Made by a program: the position numbers and the translations under genes. Below the pieces are notes generated by a model that was not told the origin of the DNA, made no database searches, and saw only the letters and a list, made by a program, of their open reading frames with translations. A stretch of DNA of 64,000 nucleotides, from NCBI GenBank assembly GCA_948144175.1, contig CANXME010000794.1, positions 1 to 64,000 on the forward strand, read 5' to 3'. Each line of letters starts with the position of its first letter. The stretch's first letter is position 1. Of the stretch, positions 1 through 9,739 are shown in pieces. Source of the stretch: Closterium sp. NIES-65. Its lineage: Eukaryota; Streptophyta; Zygnematophyceae; Desmidiales; Closteriaceae.

Positions 1-1140
1 CATGCGGCGCTCAGCAATCCCATTTTGCTGTTGGGAGTCCGGAAGCGTGAAGGACTGGCGGATGCCTCGCGCTCACAGTAGGCCGAAGAAGGCCACAGGT
101 AGAACTCTCCGCCTCTGTCAGAGTGCAGACGCAACACAGGAAATCCGAGCCAAAGCTCTGCCTGAGCTGAAGACGAGCTGCGCGGATCCAGTCGATCAGC
201 ACCTCAGTAACCTCACCCTGCTGCGCAAGGAAGACTGTGGTGTAACGCGAGTAGTCGTCAACAACTAGCAGGAAGTAGCGCTCGTGACCCTGTCCAAGGA
301 CGCGGGCCGGCCCCCACACGTCCATGTGGAAGTGTCTGCAGCGGGGCCTCTGTCGGAGGAAACTGGAGGAGTGAGGGGCAGCACGCTGGCGCCCCTCGAC
401 ATAGGGGACACAGGCAGGCCAGGGCCCTGAGGAGGGGAGGTAGCACCGTGGGAGACCAGACACAAGAAGACGGGAGGCCATGCCTCTGAGCCGAAGCAGA
501 GAGGGGTGGCCAAGGCGGTGGTGCCAGAGGAGGGTCTCGTGAGACAGACGACGACACGAACAGGGGGAAGACTCAGGACCAGACCTGGACGCTGCTGCAA
601 ACACCTGACAAGACGAAGGGACCGTACCAGACTCAGTACCTGGGAGGAGAAAGCATTGGTCAGTGTGTACAGGCTCGACCCTGGCCGACGTGTAAACGTA
701 GCCAGGTGACGTCCCGTGCTAGCCTCCGTGCTGGGTCACCCGCTGACGAGCAGGAGTGAACTGGTGGACACCCGCATCCTGTAGGTCAGCACCACTCACC
801 AGGTTTCGTCGAGAACGAGGGGAGGTAGAGACCAGACAGGGTGCCAGAGGGGGCCGCCGGACACTGAAGTACCGTGAGAAGCGAGACAGGACAGGCCCCC
901 CAGAGGGTCAGCCATGGACACCGCAACCGGCCGACTCACGGCGTGAGAGTAGTGCGGTCCCGAAAGAAGGAGCGAGACGCTCCAGAGTCAAGTGTGAAGG
1001 TGTGAGAGGCCGAAGCCGACACAGTAACTGAGAGGGCAGACTCACCAGTACCTGAGAGCTCAGACGCACTGGCACCTAGAGCAGCAGCCTCACTAGTACT
1101 GACGCAGCAGTACCAATGCCCGGGTCGGGCGGGAAACACC
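1..1140 (-). pseudogene. pol: copia Pol part: protease, GAG-pre-integrase, integrase core (frameshifted), element 1
   Basis: The aspartic protease active site DSGASRSFFRD is encoded from 989 down to about 957. Downstream, NLVSGADLQDAGVHQFTP (about 750-810) continues the protease domain in another frame. The GAG-pre-integrase segment LLWHHRLGHPSLLRLRG lies near 480-535. The integrase core follows, with HMDVWGPARV (first catalytic Asp region) and YFLLVVDDYSRYTT near 250-350. Close to 140-150 a one-base loss shifts the frame, so HSDRGGEF (second catalytic Asp) is read in a different frame, and a further shift leads to QQNGIAERRM (catalytic Glu region) at the extreme left edge. All the core motifs are present but scattered over several frames. 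The enzyme is therefore not encoded as one protein. Confidence 0.85.
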
Positions 1141-1199
1141 GGTAACAGTCATCCTCATCACTACCAGTCACAACATACATAGCAGAAGAATAGCATCAA

Positions 1200-2551
1200 A
1201 GTCAAGATCATAAATGGCTACACCAGCCCTAGACACTCCCCCCCCCGGGGGATCTCAGCGGCCTCCGAAACTGCTGACGCCAAGCGTCGGTCAGGCGGCC
1301 AAAGCAGCGGCGGGCCGTGTGGGTGCCTCCACACCTCTCCCCCGCACGGTCGCCGTGCGGAAGACGTAGGGGCAGGACCAAACGCACCACCACGCTGACG
1401 CTGCAAGTACCACTCACGGAGCTGCTGAGGGGCGGGGACGGTGCGAGAGCGTTGCTGCGGCTGCTGCTTCTGCTGCTGCTGTTGCTGCTGGCGCTGACCA
1501 CCCCCCAGAGCTGCTGCGCTGGACGAGACACTCCGACCCTCGCCGCCACCGACACTCCCCCTCCACCACCGCCTACGTCTCCACCGCCACCGCCCCCACT
1601 GGTACCCTCGCCCCCGCCTCCTCCGCTACCGCCCCCGCCGCCACCTCCGCCTCCACCGCCTCCACCAGTACCTCCACTCCCGCCACCACCTCCACCGCCA
1701 CCCCCCCTCCCCCCGCCACCCCCACCTCCTCCGCCACTGCCCCCTCTAGCTCCACCCGCTCCCTTGCCCCCCTGGCCTTGCCAGAGCGGCGTCTACCGCT
1801 GGGGGCAGACGCCGCACCGACCGACTCAAACCAGTGAGGTCGGCCGCAGCGGCAGAGGCGACAGAGGGCAGCAGGGGGAAGGAGAACACCCCCTCAAAGA
1901 TGGGGTGCGAGGGTCACCCCGAGAGGCCCCTACAGCGACTATGCTCTTCTCAGCCGCTAGCAGGACTCCTCAAGGAGGTCGACAGTGAGGGTGGTGGGAC
2001 AGACAGAGAGAAACTGGTCCCTAACGACACGGAGGGACTCAGGAGACGGGTGACAAGAAAGTAGAGAGTGATGTAGATGGGAGGAGGGTTGGCGGCGCGG
2101 AACTCAGCAGGAAGGGCAGCGCGGTAGCGAGCGTCACTAGCGCGGAGGTGGGTAATGAGGTCAGCGACAGTGGGAAAGGCAGCGAGGTCAGGGAAGAGAG
2201 AAAGGTAGCATGAGGCGGCTCAGCGTAGCGGAGGAAGGGGAGGAGTAGCGTGCAACTACAGCGTCGTACAAGGCCTGAGCGGTCTTGCACTGACTAAAGT
2301 GGGCACGCTCGGAGGAAGGGAGGTGGCGACGCACAGCAAGACGTGCAGCAGCATCGCGGGTCGCCCACTTGGAGCGAACGGCGGAATCAGCATCAGGAGG
2401 AGGGGCAGGGACAGCGCCAGAGAGAAAGTCAAAGAGAGAGACCTCATCGACCGCATCACACAGTAAGTACAGCTGCAGGTCCTCAATCCAGACTGCAAAG
2501 TCAATGGCTCTACCCTCAGTGTCAAAAGCTAGGACATTGGGGGGTGGCCAT
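1200..2551 (-). pseudogene. gag: copia Gag (frameshifted), element 1
   Basis: Gag forms the retrotransposon particle and binds its RNA. The likely ATG is at 2551-2549 on the minus strand (MATP...). The frame breaks four codons later at a run of six C (six G on the plus strand, near 2539-2544), where five would keep the frame that follows. The next frame is open from about 2535 to 2218 and reads DFAVWIEDLQLYLLCDA and then ALYDAVVARYSS, a copia Gag-like core. Another break follows, then DLITHLRASDARYRAALPAE near 2100-2180. A glycine-rich tract (1556-1790) gives the proline-rich shadow on the plus strand. Near 1320-1380, RCGGTHTARRCF looks like the end of a zinc-binding segment. At least three frame changes make it non-functional unless some are sequencing errors. 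Confidence 0.8.
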
Positions 2552-3615
2552 GACAGCAGCTGACAGTCTCACCGGGCAGGAAGAGTCGGGTAGGTCAGCG
2601 GCGCCAGGTACACAGCCCAGGAGCAGCAGTAGCCCGACAGAGTCAGGAGAGCAGCTCCTCTGGCGGCTCGGGCAGCTCGGGCGGCTCGGGCGGCTTGGGC
2701 GGCACGGGCGGGCTCGGGCGACTAGGGCGGCTCGGGCGGCTCGGAGTGGCTAGGGCGGCGCGGGCGGCCCGGGCGGCTCGGGCGGCTCAGGCGGCTCGGG
2801 CGGCGGGCACGGGGCGGCTGGGGCGGCTCGGTGGCGGCTCACCGGGCGGCTGGGAACGGCGCGCGGGGAGCTCACGGGCGGCTGGGCGGGCGGCCAGGGC
2901 GGCTCACGTGCGGCGGCGGTGGCGTCGGCGGCTCACGGGGCGACGGCGGCTCACGGGCGGCGGCGGGCGGCGTCGGCGGCTCACGGGCGACGGCAGCGGC
3001 AGCGGCATCGGCGGCTCACGGGCGGCGTCGTCGCGGCGTCGGCGGCTCACGGGTGGCGGCGGCGGCGTCGGCTGCTCACGGGCGGCGTCGGCAGCTCACG
3101 GGCGGGCTGAAGGCCACGGGTGGGCGGTTCGCGGGCAGCGCCGGCTCACGGGCGGCGGGCGTTGACGGGCGGGCGGCGGGACGGGGCGGCGGCGTCACGG
3201 GTGGGGGGGGGGGCGGACGGGACGGGCGGCGGCGTCACAGGCGGCGGCGTCACGGGCGGCGGTTCACCGGGCGGCGCGTCACGGCGGCGCTCACGGGCGG
3301 CGCTAAAGGGTGGCGACAGGCGGCGGCTCACGGGCGGCCGCTACGGGCGGCGGCTTCACGGGGGGCGCTACGGGCGGCCGCACCGGCGGCGCTAACGGGC
3401 GGCCGCACGTGGCGGCGCTACGGGCTGCGCAAAGGGCGGCGCGAAGGGGCAGCCGCACGGGCGGCGCTAACGGGCGGCGCTAACGGGCGGCGCGAACGGG
3501 CGGCTCGAAAGGGCGGGCGCTAGGGGCGGGGCGCTAGGGCGGGCACTAGGGCGGGCGCCAGGGCAGAAAAAAAAGTTCTAGGTGGTGGGCCCGAAGCACA
3601 GTTCCCACAGGGGAA
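2552..3615 (-). repeat. GC-rich untranslated leader of element 1 with minisatellite
   Basis: This stretch lies between the primer site and the Gag start. About 2650-3560 is a degenerate GC-rich minisatellite. On the plus strand it begins as repeats of GGCTCGGGCG and turns into irregular copies of GGCGGCTCACGGGC and GCTAACGGGCGGC. Long Arg/Gly/Ala-rich frames run through it on the plus strand, but they are a composition effect and no domain is visible. The related element at the right end of the window has a leader of the same character with a different repeat (CGCCTCACCTGACGGCC). Confidence 0.75.
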
Positions 3616-3630
3616 CCTGCTCTGATTCCA
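3616..3630 (-). other. Primer-binding site of element 1 (initiator-Met tRNA type)
   Basis: The minus strand reads TGGAATCAGAGCAGG immediately after the CA end of the LTR. The plant copia consensus, complementary to the 3' end of initiator tRNA-Met, is TGGTATCAGAGC; one base differs (A for T at position 4). Confidence 0.85.
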
Positions 3631-3764
3631 TGTGAAGAAGTGAACGAGAGAATGTGTGAACTATGAACGAAGTGAGTACAAATAGGAAACCCTAGCTGGG
3701 TTGTACCCCCTATGGGATACCCCACTATAGCCTACACAAATAAGTAAGCTATAATGTTCTGACA
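3631..3764 (-). repeat. 5' LTR of copia element 1 (134 bp)
   Basis: On the minus strand it starts TGTCAGAACATTATAGC and ends CTTCTTCACA, giving the TG...CA ends usual for LTRs, and it is followed at once by a tRNA-type primer site. It aligns by eye along its whole length with the LTR at 63372-63502, sharing for example GTAGGCTATAGTGGGGTA. At 134 bp it is short for a copia LTR. The first base outside it (3765) is already in satellite A. The 3' LTR is outside the window, so no target-site duplication can be tested. Confidence 0.88.
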
Positions 3765-6700
3765 GAGGGGTGTTGGAAAGCGGGAGAATGGGGCGGGGTG
3801 ATGAAAAGCGGGAGATTGGGGCGGGTTGATGGAGAGCGGGAGAATGGGGCGGGGTGATGGAAAGCGGGAGATGGGGCGGGTGATGGAAAGGCGGGTGAAT
3901 GGTGTGGGGTGATGGAAAGCGCGAGAATGGGGCAGGGGGTGATGGAAAGCAGAAGAATGGGGCGGGGTGATGGAAAGTGGGAGAATGGGAGGGGTGATGG
4001 AAAGCGGGGGAATGGGGCGGGATGATGGGAAGCGGAAGAATGGGGCGGGGTGATGGAAAGCGGGAGAATGGGGCAGGGTGATGGAAAGCGGGAGAATGGG
4101 GCGGGGAGATGGAAAGCGGGAGAATGGGGCGGGGTGATGGAAGGAGGGAGAATGGGGCGGGGTGATGGAAGGAGGGAGAATGGGGCGGGGTGATGGAAAA
4201 GTGGGAGAATGTGGCGGGGTGATGGAAAGCGGGAGATGGGGCTGGGGTTATGGGAAGCGCAGAATTGGGCGGGGTGATGGAAGGAGGGAGAATGGGGCAG
4301 GGTGATGGAAAGAGGGAGAATGGGGCGGGGTGATGGAAAGCAGGAGAATGGGGCGGGCTGATGGAAAGCGGGAGAATTGGGCGGGGTGATGGAAAGCGTG
4401 AGAACGGGGCGGGGTGATGGAAAGCGGGAGAATGGGGCGGGGTGATGGAAAGCAGGGGAATGGGGCGGGGGTGATGGAAAGCGGGAGAATTGGGCGGGGT
4501 GATGGAAAGCGGGAGAATGGGGCGGGGTGATGGAAAGCGGGAGAATAGGGCAGGGTGATGGAAAGCGGGAAAACGGGGCGGGGTGATGGAAAGCGGGAGA
4601 ATGGGGGCGAGGTGATGGAAAGCGGGAGAATGGGGGGGGGGTGATGGAAGGAGGGAGAATGGGGCGGGGTGATGGAAAGCGGGAGAATAGGGCGGGTGAT
4701 GGAAAGCGGGAGAATAGGGCGGGGTGATGGAAAGCGGGAGAATGGAGCGGGGTGATGGAAAGAGGGAGATGGGACGGGGTGATGGAAAGCGGGAGAATGG
4801 GGCGGGGTGATGAAAAGCGGGAGAATGGGGCGGGGAGATGGAAAGCGGGAGAATGGGGCGGGGTGATGGAAGGAGGGAGAATGGGGCGGGGTGATGGAAG
4901 GAGGGAGAATGGGGCAGGGTGATGGAAAGTGGAGAATGTGGCGGGTGATGGAAAGGGGGAGATGGGGCTGGGGTTATGGGAAGCGGAGAATTGGGCGGGG
5001 TGATGGAAGGAGGGAGAATGGGGCGGGGGTGATGGAAAGAGGGAGAATGGGGCGGGGTGATGGAAAGCAGGAGAATGGGGCGGGGTGATGGAAAGCGGGA
5101 GAATTGGGCGGGTGTGCGAAAGCGTGAGAACGGGCGGGGTGATGGAAAGCGGGAGAATGGGCGGGGTGATGGAAAGCAGGGGAATGGGGCGGGGTGATGG
5201 AAAGCGGAGAATTGGGCGGGGTGATAGAAAGAGGGAGAATGGGGCGGGTGATGAAAGCGGGAGAATGGGGCAGGGTGATGGAGGATGGAGAATTGGGCAG
5301 GGTGATGGAAGGAGGGAGAATGGGGCGGGGTGATGGAAAGCGGGAGAATGGGCGGGGTGATGGAAGGAGGGAGAATGGGGCGGGGTGATGGAAAGCGGGA
5401 GAATGGGGCGGGGTGATGGAAAGCGGGAGAATGGGGCGGGTGATGGAAAGAGGCGAAAAGAATGGGGCGGGGTGAAGGAAAGCGGGAGAATGGGGCGGGT
5501 GATCGAAAGAGGGAGAATGGGGCGGGGTGATGGAAAGCGGGAGAATGGGTCGGGTTGATGGAAAGCGGGAGAATGGGGCGGGGTGATGGAAAGTTGGAGA
5601 ATGGGGCGGGGTGATGGAAAGCGGGAGAATGGGGCGGGGTGATGGAAAGCGGGAGAATGGGGCGGAGTGATGGAAAGCGGGAGAATGGGGGCGGGGTGAT
5701 GGAAAAGAGGCGAGAGAATGGGGCGGGGTGATGAAAAGTGGGAGAACGGGGCGGGGTGATGGGAAGCGGGAGAATGGGGGCGGGGTGATGGAAAGCGGGA
5801 GAATGGGGCGCGGTGATGGAAAGCGGGAGAATGGGGCGGGGTGATGGAAAGAGGCGGGAGAATGGGACGGGGTGATGGAAAGCAGGAGAATGGGGTGGGG
5901 AGATGGAAAGCGGGAGAATGGGGCGGGGTGATGGAAAGAGGGAGAATGGGGCGGGGTGATGGAAAGCGGGAGAATGGGGCGGGGTGATGGGAAGCAGGAG
6001 AATGGGGCGGGGTGATGGAAAGAGGGAGAATGGGGAGGGGTGATGGAAAGCGGGAGAATGGGGCGGGGTGATGGAAAGCGGGAGAATTGGGCGAAGTGAT
6101 GCAAAGTGGGAGAATGGGGCGGGGTGATGGAAAGCGGGAGAATGGGGCGGGGTGATGGAAAGCGGGAGAATGGGGCGGGGTGATGGAAAGCGGGAGAATA
6201 GGGCGGGGTGATGGAAAGAGGGAGAATAGGGAGGGGTGATGGAAAGAGGGAGAATAGGGCGGGGTGATGGAAAGCGGGAGAATGGAGCGGGGTGATGGAA
6301 AGAGGGAGAATGGGACGGGGTGATGGAAAGCGGGAGAATGGGGCGGGGTGATGAAAAGCGGGAGAATGGGGCGGGGTGATGGAAAGCGAGAGAATGGGGC
6401 GGGGTGATGGAATGAGGGAGAATGGGGCGGGGTGATGGAAAGCAGGAGAATGGGGCGGGGTGATGGAAAGCGGGAAAAGGTGGCGGGGTGATGGAAAGCG
6501 GGAGAACGGGGCGGGGTGATGGAAAGCGAGAGAATGGGGCGGGATGATTGAAAGAGGGAGAATGGGGCGGGGTGATGGAAAGTGGGAGAATGGGGCGGGG
6601 TGATGGAAAGAGGGAGAATGGGGCGGGGTGATAGAAATCGGGAGAATGGGGCGGGATGATGGAAAGAGGGGAGGATGGGGTGGGGTGATGGAACGCAAAA

Positions 6701-8337
6701 GAATGGGGCAAGGTGATGGAAAGCGGGAGAATGGGACGGGGTGATGGAAAGCGGCAGAATTGGGTGGGGTGATGGATAGAGGGAGAATGGGGAAGGGTGA
6801 TGGAAAGAGGGAGAATGGGGCGGGGTGATGGAAAGCTGGAGAATGGGGCGGGGTGATGGAAAGCGGGAGAATGGGGCGGGGTGATGGAAAGCGGGAGAAT
6901 GGGGCGGGGTGATGGAAAGAGGCAAAAGAATGGGGCGGGGTGAAGGAAAGCGGGAGAATGGGGCGGGTGATCGAAAGAGGGAGAATGGGGCGGGGTGATG
7001 GAAAGCGGGAGAATGGGTCGGGTTGATGGAAAGCGGGAGAATGGGGCGGGGTGATGGAAAGTTGGAGAATGGGGCGGGGTGATGGAAAGCGGGAGAATGG
7101 GGCGGGGTGATGGAAAGCGGGAGAATGGGGCGGAGTGATGGAAAGCGGGAGAATGGGGCGGGGTGATGGAAAGAGGTGAGAGAATGGGGTGGGGTGATGG
7201 AAATCGGGAGAATGGGGCGGGGTCATGGAAAGAGGGAAAATGGGGTGGGGTGATAGAAAGAGGTAGAATGGGGCAGAGTGATGGAAAGCGAGAGAATGGG
7301 GCAGGGTGATGGAAACCGGGAGAATGGGGCGGGGTGATGGAAACCGGGAGAATGGGGCGGGGTGATGGAAAGCGGGAGAATGGGGCGGGGTGATGGAGAG
7401 CAGGGAGAATGGGGCGGGGTGATGGAAAGCGGGAGAATGGGGCAGGGTGATGGAAAGAGGGAGAATGGGCGGGTGATGGAAAGAGGAGAATGGGGCGGGG
7501 TGATGGAAAGCAGGAGAATGGGGCGCGGTGATGGAAAGCGGGAGAATGGGGCGGGGTGATGGAAAGTGGGAGAACGGGGGCAGGGTGATGGGAAGCGGGA
7601 GAATGGGGGCGGGGTGATGGAAAGCGGGAGAATGGGGCGCGGTGATGGAAAGCGGGAGAATGGGGCGGGGTGATGGAAAGAGGCGGGAGAATGGGACGGG
7701 GTGATGGAAAGCAGGAGAATGGGGTGGGGAGATGGAAAGCGGGAGAATGGGGCGGGGTGATGGAAAGAGGGAGAATGGGGCGGGGTGATGGAAAGCGGGA
7801 GAATTGGGCGGGGTGATGGAAAGCAGGAGAATGGGGCGGGGTGATGGAAAGAGGGAGAATGGGGAGGGGTGATGGAAAGCGGAAGAATGGGGTGGGGTGA
7901 TGGAAAGCGGGAGAATGGGGCGGGGTGATGCAAAGCGGGAGAATGGGGCGGGGTGATGGAAAGCGGGAGAATGGGGCGGGATGATGGAAAGCGGAAGAAT
8001 GGGGCGGGGTGATGGAAAGCGGGAGAATGGGGCGGGGTGATGGAAAGAGGGAGAATGGGGCGGGATGATGGAAAGCGGGAGAATGGGGCGGGGTGATGGA
8101 AAGCAGGAGAATGGAAAGGGGTGATGGAAAGCGGGAAAATGGGGCGGGGTGATAGAAAGCGGGAGAATGGGGCGGGGTGATGGAAAGAGGGAGAATGGGG
8201 CCGGGGTGATGGAAAGCGGGAGAATGGGGCCGGGTGATGGAAAGAGGGAGAATGGGGAGGGGTGATGGAAAGAGGGAGAATTGGGCGGGGTAGTGGAAAG
8301 CGGGACAATGGAGCGGGGTGATGGAAAGCGGGAGAAT
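3765..8337 (+). repeat. Satellite A, block 1 (28-bp monomer)
   Basis: These are tandem copies of a 28-bp unit that begins GGGGCGGGGTGATGG and ends AAAGCGGGAGAAT. Block length divided by 28 gives about 163 copies. Common variants replace AAAGCGGG with AAAGAGGG or AAGGAGGG. The plus strand is about 80 per cent purine and strongly G-rich. The complementary strand has no stop in any frame and 28 is not divisible by 3, so long antisense frames (for example 3661-6711 and 4974-8486) arise without selection. Internal copies at offsets of about 726 bp (4241 and 4967) and 1829 bp (5852 and 7681) show nested duplication. Confidence 0.97.
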
Positions 8338-9162
8338 TGTTGGTGCAACCTACGGTTTGCACTCGGCTTGTTGTCCGTGTGCGTGCATGCGTGTGTGCAT
8401 GGAATGGTATGAGGGCATGGGATAATATATATTTCATGCTTACAATAGTGTGTGTATGATGGGTCATGATATTGAGTGTGTGTCAAGTCAATAGCGAGTT
8501 ATCGCTAGTCGCGTGTAACGCGGTCATTTTGTGTGTCCCGCGCGGTTTCTATTTTGTCGTGCGCAGTTTCTATTTTGTCGCTTGTCGAACGTTCGGCGTG
8601 TCGCAGGTGTGTGCAGCAGACCCATCAAGAACTCAAGGATGAGTTTGTGATGAAGAACCCGAGCCCTGGTGTCAACATTCAAGTGTTCGCGAAGTCCGCG
8701 AAAAGGGTACACCTCAAGATATCAAGATTCGTTACATTACAACGTGTAGTGTAACATTTCAGTTGGTGTAGACCCTAGTGAAGGGTAGTTTCGAGATCCT
8801 TCGTGGTTGGGGACAGTGTGGCACTGTTCCACATCACTGTACCTCGGCTCTTGGGGTTTGTAGGAGCTGGGAGTCATTCCCAACTCGTAACTCTTGCTAA
8901 CTCTTCCTAAGTTGCTTCTAAGACTATGTTGCTGCCATAGTGCTGTTCGTTCAAACCGTCGCTGTGTCGTCAAATCTTGATGATATCGTGCGATCTAAAT
9001 TGCTTATTGTAGGCGACGTTAGGGAGCTCCAGATCCAAGTTGAATGAAGTCATTTGGAGTTGTGAGCAGATCGCTATGAACGTTTAAAGCCGCTGTGCAG
9101 AAATCCGACTGTGCACTCTATCCTTAGTTTTAGGCACATTGAAGCCTACTGTGACTATAACA
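8338..9162 (+). repeat. 5' LTR of element 2 (825 bp)
   Basis: It starts TGTTGGTGCAACC and ends GTGACTATAACA. It aligns through its length with 13226-14055, with substitutions and small indels throughout. A TATA-like tract is at 8421-8434. Conserved blocks shared by the two LTRs include GACCCATCAAGAACTCAAGG and CACATCACTGTACCTCGGC. Short open frames inside it (for example 8533-8754) have no recognisable product. Confidence 0.95.
8421..8434 (+). promoter_or_regulatory. TATA-like promoter element in 5' LTR
   Basis: GATAATATATATTT lies about 85 bp into the LTR, and the same tract is conserved in the 3' LTR at 13312-13325. It is the most AT-rich stretch in the LTR and a plausible core promoter for the element's RNA. 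The transcription start cannot be placed from sequence alone. Confidence 0.5.
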
Positions 9163-9164
9163 AG

Positions 9165-9176
9165 TGGTATCAGAGC
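9165..9176 (+). other. Primer-binding site of element 2
   Basis: TGGTATCAGAGC is an exact match to the plant copia primer site for initiator tRNA-Met. It lies two bases (AG) after the CA end of the LTR. Confidence 0.92.
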
Positions 9177-9196
9177 CCCTTGGAGCAGCTACGACT

Positions 9197-9739
9197 ATGA
9201 CTGGACCTGGAGAAAGGGGTGGCAGAGGTGCTGGTGGCAATGGAGATGCCCAAGCACAAGGCCAAGCCCGTGATTCAGCCGTGGCGCCCGTGCAACCTAC
9301 TCTTGGACCTTCTAGGGATGAACCAAGAGCGTTCGGACTTGACAAGTTCAACGGCGACAACTTTGCTGAATGGTCCTTCAGAATGGAGAACGTGTTCGAC
9401 CATTATGACCTGCTGGAGGTGATGGAAGGAACGGAGAAGCGTCCCGAGAACGACCCGGAGAAGAGCCTGTGGGTGCGGAAGAGCGCACAAGGCTATCTTC
9501 TACTTGGGCAAGCGTCGGGGAGCAACCAGATCCGTCACATCAAGCCTTTCCAGCATGAACCAGAGAAAGGACAAAAGGCATGGGCTGCTCTCAAGGGTGT
9601 ACACGCTCCTGCAACAGCGGCGGTAGCTGTGGTGTTGGAACGGCAAATGGCGACGCCACGAATTGAGGAAGATGAACCCGTGGAAGACGGGGTGCAGAGA
9701 TTCTTCGACTTGTTAACGCGGCTAGAGGGAGCTGATTAG
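9197..9739 (+). pseudogene. gag: copia Gag, N-terminal part, ended by in-frame TAG
   Basis: The first ATG after the primer site is at 9197 (MTGPGERGG...). The frame is already open upstream of it, but there is no earlier ATG. A Gly-rich start is followed by FNGDNFAEWSFRMENVFDHY, the retrotransposon Gag (UBN2/DUF4219-like) opening, and later by KGQKAWAALKGV and VQRFFDLLTRLEGAD. A TAG at 9737-9739 stops the frame after 180 codons. The same frame then continues without a shift (NYSELQKKTKLLALLTES...), so one base change separates this piece from the next. Because the rest of the element is degenerate, I read this as a nonsense mutation. Programmed readthrough is the alternative. Confidence 0.88.

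Larger units (their letters stand above)
1..3764 (-). mobile_element. Ty1/copia LTR retrotransposon, element 1 (5' part, cut by window edge)
   Basis: Read on the minus strand from 3764 downward, the order is a 134-bp LTR, a primer-binding site, a GC-rich leader, Gag, aspartic protease, GAG-pre-integrase and integrase core. Protease before integrase, and integrase before the expected (out-of-window) reverse transcriptase, is the Ty1/copia order. Several single-base frameshifts interrupt the polyprotein, so this copy is probably dead. Its LTR start at 3764 directly abuts satellite A, which suggests insertion into, or at the edge of, that array. The wording of the Gag, protease and integrase pieces resembles copia proteins I recall from Closterium; that is memory, not a search. 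The RT, RNase H and 3' LTR would lie left of position 1. Confidence 0.9.

Noticed and set aside
1317..1988. Proline-rich plus-strand frame of 223 codons
   Set aside because: It is the antisense shadow of the glycine-rich tract of copia Gag in element 1.
2695..3523. Arg/Gly/Ala-rich plus-strand frames (156 and 230 codons)
   Set aside because: They come from the GC-rich minisatellite in the copia leader, opposite to the element's direction. No domain or consistent start was found.
3765..8337. Telomeric repeat
   Set aside because: The units are 28 bp with no TTTAGGG or similar motif, and the array is internal with retrotransposons on both sides.
8533..8973. Short frames inside the LTRs of element 2 (plus and minus)
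   Set aside because: They are not kept open in the partner LTR at equal positions, and no recognisable protein is encoded.
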